The notes under the pieces: model-generated
Told to the model about the DNA's origin: nothing
Databases searched by the model: none
What the model saw: only the letters and a program-made list of their open reading frames with translations
Part shown: piece after piece, positions 52,460 through 61,132 of the stretch
How the letters are laid out: every line of letters starts with the position of its first letter
Position numbering within the stretch: position 1 is the first letter of the stretch
Origin: Streptomyces sp. DvalAA-43
GTDB taxonomy: Bacteria > Actinomycetota > Actinomycetes > Streptomycetales > Streptomycetaceae
Direction of reading: 5' to 3'
Assembly: GCF_900091725.1 (NCBI RefSeq)
Contig: NZ_FMBW01000001.1
Span: 1 to 64,000 of the forward strand
DNA length: 64,000 bases
Translations under genes and position numbers: made by a program

Positions 52460-52544
52460 GCGCGACATCGGCAGTGTGGCGGCCCACAGCATTGCCGGAG
52501 AACCCACAAGAAGGCGCGGCCCGGCCGGTGGCAAGGTTATGCGC

Positions 52545-54095
52545 ATGAACGATGTCCGGGAAGTGATCTGCCGCCCCCGTCGAAGACTCCCCTGGTGGTT
52601 CCTGGTCGGGCTCGGTGCCGCCGGAGCGTCCCTGGCCGCGGTGCGCGGGGCGTACCGCGGCACGTTCCTGGACGCGTGGCTGAGCATCGGCGTACTGCTC
52701 GCCCTGTTGGGCGTCCTGGCGCTCGGCATGGTCACCACCCGGGTGAGCGCCGACGCGTACGGCGTACACAGCCGAACGCTGCTGCGCCGCCGGAGTGTCC
52801 CGTGGGGCGACATCACCGGCCTGCGGATCCTGCTGAAGCACGAGAGCAGCCACCGGATACCGGAGGTCCGGCGGGTCGGCCTGGTGCTGCGCAACGGGCG
52901 CAGACGGCTCCTGCCGCTGCCGCAGTGCGGGTTGCCGGACGACCGTGCGGAGTTCGACGCAAAGGTGGACGCGCTCCACGCGCTGCACGTCCGTCACGGA
53001 GCCCCGGATTCGAGCCACATCCCCGTCATCTCGCGCCGCACCGCCGGGCGCTCCGTGTCCTGGGCGCTGATCCTGTGCGCGCTGCTGCTGGCCGGTGCGG
53101 GGGCGGCCGCGTGGGCCGTGCCGGACTCCACCTCCTACGCACGCGCGTGGCAGTCGGCCGTCCCGTGCGCCGCCGGAGCCGGCGCCGGTACGGGCACCAC
53201 GGAGCGCCGCGACTGTCTGACCACCGTGCCCGCCGTGATCGCGAAGGCAGCGGTCCGCAGGCCCAAGCAGTCCAGTTGGCTGTACTTCGCCGACGGCCGC
53301 CCGCTGGAGCGGCTCGCGGTCTCGCGCGAGGGCGCGCAGGGTTTCGGGCCGGGCGACAGCGTGGAGGTGACGTTCTGGCGCGACCGGGTGATGAAGGTCG
53401 CCGGAGCGCACCACGTGTGGCGCGAGCATGTCTCCGCCGCCGGGGAGATGGCCGTCCTCGCGGCCGCGCTGGCCCTGACCGCGGGCTACCCCGCTGCCCG
53501 GGTGCTGCTGCGCCTGCGCGGGCGGCGGCTGCCGGACGACGAGGTGCTCCCGTCGGCGCTTCCGTTCGTGGGCGTCCTCGTCGGTACGGCCCTGTGGCTG
53601 CTGCCGCTCTGCTACCGCCACCCCACGGACCCCTTCACCTCTCCGGCGACGATCGCCTGGGCGGCGGCGGGCTCGGCGGCCACGCTGGGTCTGTCCGTCC
53701 TGGCCTGGCGGGCCACCCGGGTGCGTACGCCCCGAGCGGCGGAGTCCACCGGGAAGCCTGGGAAGGCGGGGGCGGCGGACGAGGTGTTCGTGGCTGCCCG
53801 TTTCCTGGAACAGACCGACTACAACCCGCACTTCTTCGGCACCCACATCGTCCTCGGCGACGGCCCGCCCGCGGTGACCCCGCACTCCGGCCCCGGCCGC
53901 TTCGCGGCGAAGCCGATCCCGGTGGAGCGGCTCACCGTCAAGGGCGTACGGCGGCTCCGGGGCAGCGACGGCGACACCGTCCCCGGCGGCTGGCACATCG
54001 CCGAACTCGACGACGCGGGCAGCCCGGTCCGCCTCGCGGCCGCCCCGGCCGACCTGACCCGCATCATCCGCGAGCTGCGCCCGGCAGCGGGGTGA
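52545..54095 (+). CDS. Large membrane protein with PH-like domains
   Basis: A 516-residue membrane protein. Hydrophobic segments lie at about residues 17-35, 45-65, 170-190, 300-320, 340-360 and 370-390. Between the second and third is a PH-like (bPH) stretch (TTRVSADAYGVHSRTLLRRRSVPWGDITGLRI). A C-terminal soluble part (430-515) includes VAARFLEQTDYNPHFFG. ATG 52545 follows AAGG by ten bases. ATG 52539 is possible. Function unknown. No neighbouring partner is evident. Confidence 0.75.
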   Translation: MNDVREVICRPRRRLPWWFLVGLGAAGASLAAVRGAYRGTFLDAWLSIGVLLALLGVLALGMVTTRVSADAYGVHSRTLLRRRSVPWGDITGLRILLKHESSHRIPEVRRVGLVLRNGRRRLLPLPQCGLPDDRAEFDAKVDALHALHVRHGAPDSSHIPVISRRTAGRSVSWALILCALLLAGAGAAAWAVPDSTSYARAWQSAVPCAAGAGAGTGTTERRDCLTTVPAVIAKAAVRRPKQSSWLYFADGRPLERLAVSREGAQGFGPGDSVEVTFWRDRVMKVAGAHHVWREHVSAAGEMAVLAAALALTAGYPAARVLLRLRGRRLPDDEVLPSALPFVGVLVGTALWLLPLCYRHPTDPFTSPATIAWAAAGSAATLGLSVLAWRATRVRTPRAAESTGKPGKAGAADEVFVAARFLEQTDYNPHFFGTHIVLGDGPPAVTPHSGPGRFAAKPIPVERLTVKGVRRLRGSDGDTVPGGWHIAELDDAGSPVRLAAAPADLTRIIRELRPAAG

Positions 54096-54529
54096 GCCAC
54101 GGTCGCGGATGCCCGGACGGCTCCGGCGGGGCCCGCAGTCAGGGGCCGGTCGGGGGCCGGTGCCGGGCGGCTCACCACGCGGGTGGCCGACACCTTTCCC
54201 CTCCACGAAGCGGCGCGGGCCCACCGCCGGCCGGCCGGGGGAGGAATCCGCGGCCGACTGGTCCTGGTGCCCTGACCGGGGCGTAACCGAGCGCCCACGG
54301 AGAGGGCGTCAGCAGGGGGCGGTGGAGAGGACGTCAGCGGCACATCAGCCGGACGTCAGTGGAACAACAGCGGTGAGGCCGAAGCTATGGGCAGACCAAC
54401 TGCCGTACCCGGCAGCGCGGTCGCGCCGGCCACGTCACACGGGGAAGACCCGAAGCCCCGCACGCGTACCACCGCCGGCACACGGACAGCAGCGCCCCGG
54501 TCACTCCCCCGTGCCGGGGCGCTGCGATG
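54096..54529. other. Gene-free stretch before MFS remnant
   Basis: No coding sequence can be supported in these 434 bases between the membrane-protein stop and the MFS pseudogene stop. They contain the GGACGTCAG element three times (around 54325-54360) and the hairpin at 54491. Confidence 0.5.
54491..54523 (-). terminator. Hairpin after the MFS pseudogene
   Basis: AGCGCCCCGG (54491-54500) and CCGGGGCGCT (54514-54523) form a perfect 10-base stem with a 13-base loop, seven bases past the stop of the leftward MFS remnant. Confidence 0.7.
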
Positions 54530-55324
54530 TCATGAACGGTGTCGGGTGCGGGGCTCCGGCAGGTGGGGCGGTGCGTCCTGCGGAGTGGGAAGTACCCGTA
54601 CCAGGCGGGCCGGCGGGGAGAGCGCCATCAGGGCGGGGGACAGCGTCATGCCCAGGCCGTCACCAGGAGGGCGGTGCGCAGCGCCCGCTCCTGTGCGAGG
54701 AAGCCGCCGAGCAGCGAGCCGACCGGGGCCAGTCCCATCCCGGCGAAGTTGATCCTCGCGGCCACCCGGCCCTGCGTCCCGTCCGGGGTGACGGCCTGCC
54801 GGACGGCCATGACCGTGACGTTCACCAGTTGGCCGAAGGCCCCGAAGACGAAGTTGACCGCCATGAGCGAGGGGACCGTCACCGCGGTCGGACCGTGCGG
54901 TACGGGCAGGCACAGCATCACGCCGTCGCCGAGCACCGCCGCGGACACGAGCACCGGCTGTCTTCGAGCGCGCTGTTGCCGCGTACCAGCTGATCGCGTC
55001 CCGCCAGCCGTACGAGAGAGGTCTGGTAGGCCACGTCGAAGAACACGGACAGGGTCCCGACGGCGAAGGCGACCACGAGCAGCACCGGCGTCTGCCCCAC
55101 CGCACACAGGACACCGAGTCGGCCGGCGTCGGCGTCGGCGTCGAGGGCCAGTACGGCGATCAGCGGAAGGATCACCAGGCCTGCGTGTTCGCCGAGTTGG
55201 GAGGCCGTCTGGCCCACCCAGAGCCGACGGAAGTCACCGTCCCGCCACAGGCCTGACGGGGCAGGGCACCCGGAATCGGACGCGGAGGAAGGAGGAGCAG
55301 AGGAAGAGGAAGCGGACGGCACAT
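54530..55324 (-). pseudogene. MFS transporter, broken by deletions and frameshifts
   Basis: Pieces of a MFS_3/EntS-like exporter survive in order: LWRDGDFRRLWVGQTASQLGEHAGLVILPLIAVLAL; then, after an in-frame loss of a helix-loop-helix, VAFAVGTLSVFFDVAYQTSLVRL with GNSALE; then, after another loss and a frame change near 54960, SLMAVNFVFGAFGQLVNVTVMAVRQAVTPDGTQGRVAARINF; then a further frame change near 54650. The remaining ~265 codons compare with ~410 in a full protein. It shares an upstream box with the hydrolase gene at 56421. Confidence 0.8.
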
Positions 55325-55350
55325 GGACCCCTCGGGTTGCCCAAGCCGCG

Positions 55351-55374
55351 ATCCACCGACCAATGCCCGTGGAT
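55351..55374 (-). promoter_or_regulatory. Repeated box upstream of MFS remnant
   Basis: ATCCAC-N12-GTGGAT lies ahead of the MFS remnant. Read on the minus strand it and its flanks (CATCCAC.GGCAT..G.CG...GGATCG.GG.TT.G) match the box at 56474-56496 in most positions over about 32 bases. Confidence 0.55.
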
Positions 55375-55563
55375 GACGTTCGGGAAAGTAGAGGAGTGCC
55401 TTGTGACCGGCGGTGACGGGAGTTCTTCACGCTTCCGGCACACGCAGTCGGCACGGCACTTCCGAGATGCGGGTTTCCCATACGCCGACGGCGGTCCCGG
55501 CTGCGTTCGACGACCCGAATCCGATCACGCAAGTGCGGGGCCGGCAGCCGGTGCGGAACCGGG

Positions 55564-56421
55564 TCAGCCCCAGAACTCCCGCAGGGCGGCGTTGACGGCG
55601 GCGGGCTCCTGGGTGTGCGGGTAGTAACCGGGCACCCGCAGGAGGCGGCCCCCGAGGGAGTCCGCGAGGGACTCGGCCACGGCCATGAGAGGCAGCCCCA
55701 CGTGCTCGCGGTACATGGCCGGCGCGCTCTCCCAGGTTCCGCAGATCACCAGAATCGGCAGGGCGGCACCCCGGACCACCTCCAGTGGGATCTCCGCCTC
55801 CCAGATGGGCCGCTCCCTCATGGATGTGGCAACGGCACGGAGCCGGCGCGACGTTGGCTCGGGCATGGTCATCCCCAACCCCTCGGTGGACGCACGTAGA
55901 TACTGCTCCGGCGTGACGCCGTCCGGGATGCCCGGGGCACCGTCGCGCACCCGGTCGAGGAGGTCGGCGACGACTGGATGGTGCGCGGCGGCGGTGAAGG
56001 CGGAGGGCTGGATGAGGGCAAGGGAGCGGACGAGGTCGGGTCGGCGCGTGGCGGCGATGAGCGCGGCGACGGCGCCGTTCCCGTGCCCCACGAGGTGGGC
56101 GCCGCCGGGCCCCACGGCGGAGGCCCCTTCGCCGAGCACCTCCACGATGTCCTCGGCGTCGACGTCGAAGTCGCTGCGCGCGGTGTCCGGGCTGTCGCCG
56201 TAGCCCCGGCGATCCATCATGAGGAGCCGCCGGCTGTCCGCGAGGGGCCGCTGCCCGGCAAACCCGTACATGGAATCGCTGCCCCAGGCGAAGATGTTGT
56301 GGATGAAGAGGGCGGGCGCAGCAGCGGCCGCCGGGGTCACCGGGGCCCCCGAAGCTGTCGTGGCCCGGCCTCCTCCGACCCCATCGCGGTCATCCCACAC
56401 GGTCACGTGCACGGCTGCCAT
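55564..56421 (-). CDS. Alpha/beta-hydrolase-fold protein lacking the nucleophile
   Basis: A 285-residue alpha/beta-hydrolase fold protein with RRLLMMDRRGYGDSPDT and, where the nucleophile elbow should read G-x-S-x-G, GHGNG (residues 112-116), so Gly114 stands in for the catalytic Ser. The oxyanion strand also lacks the usual HG and reads FIHNIFAWGSDS. A C-terminal His is retained (YYPHTQEP). It may be a non-catalytic binding or receptor protein, or a decaying gene. AAGGAAG precedes ATG 56421. It shares a promoter-proximal box with the MFS remnant. Confidence 0.8.
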   Translation of the reverse strand: MAAVHVTVWDDRDGVGGGRATTASGAPVTPAAAAAPALFIHNIFAWGSDSMYGFAGQRPLADSRRLLMMDRRGYGDSPDTARSDFDVDAEDIVEVLGEGASAVGPGGAHLVGHGNGAVAALIAATRRPDLVRSLALIQPSAFTAAAHHPVVADLLDRVRDGAPGIPDGVTPEQYLRASTEGLGMTMPEPTSRRLRAVATSMRERPIWEAEIPLEVVRGAALPILVICGTWESAPAMYREHVGLPLMAVAESLADSLGGRLLRVPGYYPHTQEPAAVNAALREFWG

Positions 56422-56839
56422 AGGTCTTCCTTCCGAAGCCGAGGAACATCAACTGCCATGAGACTAAACCTCGATCCACGGCTGATGCCTGTGGATGAGG
56501 CCAGGACAGGGCCCGCCACCCGGCGCGCGTCGGATACGCCGACGGTTCGGGTGGGGGAAGGCTCGCTGTGCCGCATGTCGAAGGCAGCACGCGATGACAG
56601 GCCGGTCACGGGCCTACGACGTCGACGCGCGCTCGGGCGACCGGGCATGTCCCGGCTCCTCATGGGTCGTTCGCAGCCTCGGGGTGTGTTCGTTCCGAAG
56701 GTACCGCCGCCGGGCGAGGGCCGGGGCCGTCCGCAGAGGCCTCACGGGGTGAACGTGTCGGTACGGTCCGATGCTGTCCGGCGCGGCCGGACCGAAACTC
56801 GGTGTCCGTGGCTGGGCCGTCGGCGTTAGCGTGCGTCGT
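56422..56839. other. Gene-free divergent region
   Basis: About 418 bases between the hydrolase and methyltransferase starts. Apart from the box at 56474-56496 and the hydrolase ribosome site I see no gene-like frame. Both promoters should lie here. Confidence 0.5.
56474..56496 (-). promoter_or_regulatory. Repeated box upstream of hydrolase gene
   Basis: ATCCAC-N11-GTGGAT, 53 bases before the hydrolase start. It is the second copy of the box found at 55351-55374 before the MFS remnant, in the same orientation relative to its gene. A shared regulator is likely. Confidence 0.55.
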
Positions 56840-57604
56840 ATGACCGAAGCCGATCTTCCGCCCCGTCTGACCCAGCTCACCTTCCACGGCCCCCTTTCCG
56901 AGGCGCGGGCCGCGCGGATCGTCGACCGACTCGGCCGGGCCGTCCCGGCACGGGTTCTGGACATCGGTTGCGGCTGGGGGGAGCTGATGCTCCGCGTCCT
57001 CGACGCGGTGCCGGGGGCGACGGGGACCGGGATCGATCTCAACGGCGAGGACATCGCCCGGGGGCGCGCGAATGCCGAGGCCCGTGGGCTGGCCGGACGC
57101 GTGGAGTTCGTCGAGGGGTCCGCCGAGGGGGCGCCGCACGGGTCCGCCGACCTCGTCCTGTGTCTCGGGGCCAGTCACGCCCTCAGCGACGCGGAACCGC
57201 CCGAGCACAGTGCCGGCGCCCTGCGTGCGCTGCGCCGGATCGTCGCGCCCGGAGGGCGTGTTCTCCTCGCCGAGGGCTTCTGGCAGCGCTCCCCCACCTC
57301 CGCCGAACTGGCCGCGATGTGGCCGGACGCCCGTGCCGACGAGTTCCATGACCTGGGCGGACTCGTGGATGTCGCGGTGTCCGCCGGGTTCCGGCCGGTC
57401 TGGATCGAGACGGCCGACGGCGACGAGTGGGAGGACTTCGAGTCCGGCTATCAGGCCGACGCGGAGGAGTGGCTGGCCGCTCACCCGGATCACCCGCTGG
57501 CGCAGGAGACGCGCGAGCGCGTCGACCGGCACCGGTCGAGCTGGCTGCGGGGCTACCGCGGAGTGCTCGGCATGGCCTACCTCACCCTGGTCCCCGTGGG
57601 CTGA
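56840..57604 (+). CDS. Class I SAM-dependent methyltransferase
   Basis: A 254-residue methyltransferase. Motif I is VLDIGCGWGELMLRVL (residues about 42-57), motif post-I TGIDLNGEDI, motif II DLVLCLGASHAL and motif III LRRIVAPGGRVLLAEGFW. This is the Methyltransf_25 pattern. The C-terminal WEDFESGYQADAEEWLAAHPDHP block is typical of a Streptomyces subgroup of unknown substrate. ATG 56840 (MTEAD) is chosen over the distant upstream ATG 56771. Confidence 0.87.
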   Translation: MTEADLPPRLTQLTFHGPLSEARAARIVDRLGRAVPARVLDIGCGWGELMLRVLDAVPGATGTGIDLNGEDIARGRANAEARGLAGRVEFVEGSAEGAPHGSADLVLCLGASHALSDAEPPEHSAGALRALRRIVAPGGRVLLAEGFWQRSPTSAELAAMWPDARADEFHDLGGLVDVAVSAGFRPVWIETADGDEWEDFESGYQADAEEWLAAHPDHPLAQETRERVDRHRSSWLRGYRGVLGMAYLTLVPVG

Positions 57605-57926
57605 CCAGGGCGAACGCGACCACTCCGCCCGGCTCTCTCCTCGGCGGCGGAGCGGTCGCGTGCAGGTTCTCGTCGGCAGCGTCAGCTGATGCTCGCTCGA
57701 CGAGCCGGTTCGCACGTGTCCCAGCGCGTTGGACCGTTGGTCGGTCTCAGGCGCGTGCCTTCTCCCACGGTTCTCGGTGCGGAGGTCGCAACGGGAGTAC
57801 GGCTCGTCAGGCGCTTCGGTCGGCGAGGCGTGACGCCGTCCTGCCCCTGCCGGGACTCCGGGTGCCGCGTGACGCCGAGGGGCCCGCCCGGGGACTGTCC
57901 CGGGTCCGAGTGCCGGGGCCGACCGA
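57605..57926. other. Gene-free stretch
   Basis: About 320 bases between the methyltransferase stop and the TetR remnant stop. No convincing frame, repeat or hairpin was found. Confidence 0.45.
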
Positions 57927-58555
57927 TCAGTCTCCGGTGGGCGGCTCCTCGACAGACGGCCTTTCCGCCCGTGTCTCCTCGACGGGGGTTTCCCCGGTCG
58001 AGGCGAGCGTGAGTCCCGCGACCATGCGGGCGTACGCCTGGGCCGCCCGCTCGTCGAGCTCGGGCAGGGGGATGCCCGTGTCCCGGGCATATGCCTCGCG
58101 GAAGATCGCGTACCCCATCTGCGCCGCCGCCGTCATCACGTGCGCGGCCACCGCGTCGGCGCCCTCGGGGAGTGCGCCGTTGTCCAGGTCCCGCTCCAGG
58201 CTCTGGCGGGTCCGCTCGAAGCGCGGCAGCGGGCTGAATCCGTCGTCGCCGTCAAGGGCCAACAGGGTTTCCAGCCGCACCAGTTCGGGTTCCTCGACTC
58301 GGTAGCGGAACATGGCCTGCCGACGCTCGCGGAACGGCAGCTCCCAGTGACCGTCGTTCTCCGCCGCCCGACGCTCCACCAAGTCGGCGGCGGCGGCCCG
58401 GAGCAAGGACTGCCTGGAGCCGAAGTACTGGTAGATCTGGCCGTGGTTGACGCCCGCCTCGGCCGCGACCTCCCGAAGATTGATGCCGGCGAGGACCCCG
58501 TCGCGGTCGAGGAGACGGCGCGCGGCGGCCAGCAGGTCGGCCTCCGTCTCCTGGA
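57927..58555 (-). pseudogene. TetR regulator with lost start (deletion scar)
   Basis: About 210 codons of a TetR protein are intact, including nearly the whole HTH (LLDRDGVLAGINLREVAAEAGVNHGQIYQYFGSRQSLLRAA) and the effector domain. The first ~15 residues and the start codon are missing: upstream of about 58550 the sequence is antisense to a broken amidase gene. An in-frame start inside the amidase remnant could still give a fusion with a longer tail, so residual function cannot be excluded. Confidence 0.6.
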
Positions 58556-58862
58556 GCTCTTCGAACGGTACGACCTGCTGCTCCTGCCGACCGTGCCGAC
58601 CACCGCCTGGCCCGCCGAGGGGCCCGACACGCTCAGGGCGATCCGGGAGGGCACCCTGCCGATCGCCTTCACTTCGATCTTCAATGACACCGGGCACCCC
58701 GCGATCACCGTCCCCGCCGGCCTCGCCCCCGACGGCCTGCCGTGCTCCGTCCAGCTCGTCGCCCCGCACCACCGGGAGGACAGGCTGCTGGCGGCGGCCC
58801 GGCTCGTCGAGGAGTCGGAAGGCACCCTGCGGCCGCCCGTGTCCATGCTCGGCGAGCGGTGA
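58550..58862 (+). pseudogene. Amidase (AS family), C-terminal fragment
   Basis: Only about 100 C-terminal codons of an amidase-signature enzyme remain: YDLLLLPTVPTTAWPAEGP, then IFNDTGHPAITVPAGLAPDGLPCSVQLVAPHHREDRLLAAARLVEE. The first ~350-370 residues with the Ser-cisSer-Lys triad are absent. Upstream sequence is antisense TetR. With no start it is non-functional. Intact homologues probably sit divergent from a TetR gene, which would explain the joint. Confidence 0.72.
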
Positions 58863-58911
58863 GCAGGTGGCGCTGAGAAGGAGGCGCGGTTCTTGAGAAC
58901 CGGCAACAGTT

Positions 58912-59481
58912 CTACGCGGCGAAGCCGATGTTGGTGACGTACTCGTACTGGCCCCACTGCGAGCCCAGGTCGACGATCGTGTCCCCCCAGGCGTCGTCCA
59001 GCCCCTGCTGGTCGCCGGATTCCCAGGCGTCGACGATGCGGTCCCAGCGGCGGACGTTCATCGTGCGGTACTCCACCATCCGCTGGAGCGGGCGCGGCAC
59101 CTGCGACTGGTTCAGCGGATGGATCTCCACCCGCGTCCCGCCGTCGGCGTTCAGGCGGCGCAGGAGATGGCGGGCGACGTTGTGGCGGCGCACCTGGCGG
59201 TAGGCGGCGTCGATGCGTGCCAGGTTGGCGTGGGACGGCCGGCGCTTCTCGTCCAGCCATGCCTTCAGCGTACGGTCGGTCACCGTCAGCCCGGCGTCCC
59301 TGGCCGCCCTGCGGCTGTGTTCCGTCCTGGTCAGGTAGTGCAGGCGCGCCATCAGACCACGCTTCACGGTCACCGGGGTGACGATGCCGCCCGACAACTC
59401 GTCGAGCTTGCGTGCGACGGCGTCGCTGCCCTTGATACCCCGGGCGCCGAACTTCCCGAAGTCGAGGGTCCTCTCGGGCAT
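58912..59481 (-). CDS. Tpg-like telomere terminal protein (candidate)
   Basis: A 189-residue protein with the size and layout of Streptomyces Tpg (about 184). The N-terminal half has an HTH-like stretch (LMARLHYLTRTEHSRRAARDAGLTVTDRTLKAWLDEKRRPSHANLARIDAAYRQVRRHNVARHLLRRLNADGG), which lines up in pattern with the Tpg HTH: RMRYL, S/TDRT(V/L)xxW/Y, KRRP.AxLARI and a basic stretch. The C-terminus (DAWESGDQQGLDDAWGDTIVDLG) resembles the Tpg end. Tpg is covalently bound to linear-replicon 5' ends. Start ATG 59481 abuts the stop of the Tap-like gene. Weaker than a database match. Confidence 0.6.
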   Translation of the reverse strand: MPERTLDFGKFGARGIKGSDAVARKLDELSGGIVTPVTVKRGLMARLHYLTRTEHSRRAARDAGLTVTDRTLKAWLDEKRRPSHANLARIDAAYRQVRRHNVARHLLRRLNADGGTRVEIHPLNQSQVPRPLQRMVEYRTMNVRRWDRIVDAWESGDQQGLDDAWGDTIVDLGSQWGQYEYVTNIGFAA

Positions 59482-61080
59482 CTACTCGTCCTCCCCCGCC
59501 ATGTCCTCGGTGTCGCCGCTGTGCCCGGTTTCCTCGCTGCCCGCAGTGTAGGTGTCCTTCGTCTTGACCTCGGTCACGCCGCGGCCCTCGGGAAAGACAC
59601 GGTGCCAGTCGCCGATGACGTGGAGCTCGTCGGTTCCCATCGCACGTACGACGGTGAGGCCCTCGTCGTGGGCCTTGAGGGCTTTCATCCAGAGGTTGGC
59701 GAACGCCTGGCTGCGGATGATGTGCATCCAGTCCGGGCGGTAGAGCTCCCGGTTGTAGTTCGACTCCCCCATCGTGGAGACGAACTTCGAGTACATCGCC
59801 TTCACATACTCCAGCGTCACCTCGTCGTCCTCGGCGATCGCCGTGTCCCGGGCGTCCTTGAGGGCGACCCGGAACTTCTCCAGCAGGTTCTCCGTCGCAC
59901 CGGACGTGTAGGACTCATGGATCTCCGGGGGTGCGCACAGGGCGTGCTTCGGGCCGGAGAGACGCAGCAGGAGGCGCAGGGTCGGTTCGGTGACCCAGAG
60001 CGGGCCGGGCTCGTCCCGGTTGCCGATCGGGTTGGGCAGCACCGCCCCGTGTTCCCACTGGGGCGGGGTGATCAGGTGGACACCGGCGCGGCGGCGGTCG
60101 TGGGCGAAGCCGGTGGTGTGTTCCAGCTGGCCGAGCGGGAGGTGGGTCTTCAGGGCGGAGAGGTAGGCACCGTTGATGTCGAGTGCGGTCACCTCGTGGC
60201 GGCCGGGCGGCAGTTCGTGACGGGTCCACTTCGGACGCGCCTCCCAGATCCGGTCCGCGCCCTTGGAGGTCTGCTTGCGCAGGATGTCCGGGATCCACGG
60301 GTGCGCGACGATGTCGTACCGCGCTCCCTTGCGGGTCTCGTCCAGCAGCCGCATCGCGTCCGGGATCGCCCGCTTCAGCAGCGCCGCGAGGGACGCGTCG
60401 ACATCGCCCTGGTGCTCGGCGAGGGCCGCCCGGACCGTCCGGCCGATCAGGTCGCCCGGCCCGGAGTGCTCCTGGAACGCGCGCTTGGCCGGGCCCCGGG
60501 AGGGCCGGGGCCGGGGGGTCGGGGACTTGGGAGCCCGGGGGTCGGATGAGGGGGCGGTGGGCTGCGTGCCCGTGCCGGTGGGCTGCGTGCCGGTGTCAGC
60601 GTCGGTAGTGGCAGCGGTGGCGGGTCGGCAGTCGGCCGGGTCCAGGTGCTGGGCGAAGCCCGCCACCCGGTGACGGGCCGGTGATCCGCACAACACGCAC
60701 GGCTCGGGGGCGGTGAGCGACTCCACGTCGTCCCCGGCCTCGTACTCCCCGGAAACCGGCGACGGCGGGGAGCCATCGGGCCCGATGGGCTCCTCGGGCT
60801 CCGCAGCCTCCTCGGGCTCCGCTTCCTGCTCCGGCTCGCTGGTGAACTTGGCGGCCAGTCCGTCCAGCAGATACGCGTACTTCGTGCGGATCTCGTCCGC
60901 CGGGTCGCGGCCGTTCTCCCACCCGCCGACCGTGCTGGGGCTCACGCCGAGCGTGCGGGCCACCTGCGCCTTGGAGAGCCTGGCCCGCTCCCTCAGCTCC
61001 CGGCGGACGTCCGGCGGCGGAAGCTCGGCCTGCGGGCCGACGGCCGCGAGCAGCGCGTCGATGGCGTCGAAGTCACTCAC
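59482..61080 (-). CDS. Tap-like telomere-associated protein (candidate, short form)
   Basis: A 532-residue protein. Residues 25-78 are an XRE-type HTH with the Tap N-terminal signature (DAIDALLAAV, ELPPPDVRRELRERARLSKAQVARTLGVSPSTVGGWENG). An acidic linker, a CVLC (128-131) and a Pro-rich stretch follow. The C-terminal domain (about 205-500) has ALDINGAYLSALKTHLPLG (299-317) and LPNPIGNRDEPGPLWVTEPTL, which match the pattern I recall from Tap (GIDVNMAF..., LPNP...GP.W..TPT). Canonical Tap is ~740 residues, so this is shorter. It lies directly upstream of the Tpg-like gene, as tap does. Confidence 0.62.
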   Translation of the reverse strand: MSDFDAIDALLAAVGPQAELPPPDVRRELRERARLSKAQVARTLGVSPSTVGGWENGRDPADEIRTKYAYLLDGLAAKFTSEPEQEAEPEEAAEPEEPIGPDGSPPSPVSGEYEAGDDVESLTAPEPCVLCGSPARHRVAGFAQHLDPADCRPATAATTDADTGTQPTGTGTQPTAPSSDPRAPKSPTPRPRPSRGPAKRAFQEHSGPGDLIGRTVRAALAEHQGDVDASLAALLKRAIPDAMRLLDETRKGARYDIVAHPWIPDILRKQTSKGADRIWEARPKWTRHELPPGRHEVTALDINGAYLSALKTHLPLGQLEHTTGFAHDRRRAGVHLITPPQWEHGAVLPNPIGNRDEPGPLWVTEPTLRLLLRLSGPKHALCAPPEIHESYTSGATENLLEKFRVALKDARDTAIAEDDEVTLEYVKAMYSKFVSTMGESNYNRELYRPDWMHIIRSQAFANLWMKALKAHDEGLTVVRAMGTDELHVIGDWHRVFPEGRGVTEVKTKDTYTAGSEETGHSGDTEDMAGEDE

Positions 61081-61132
61081 CGGAGCGCTCCCTTCGCGGC
61101 GATGGCGGTGTCATGGAGGGTCATGGGGCCCG

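Noticed and set aside
58560..58862. Intact small hydrolase gene
   Set aside because: Sequence matches only the last quarter of an amidase and lacks the catalytic triad and a start.
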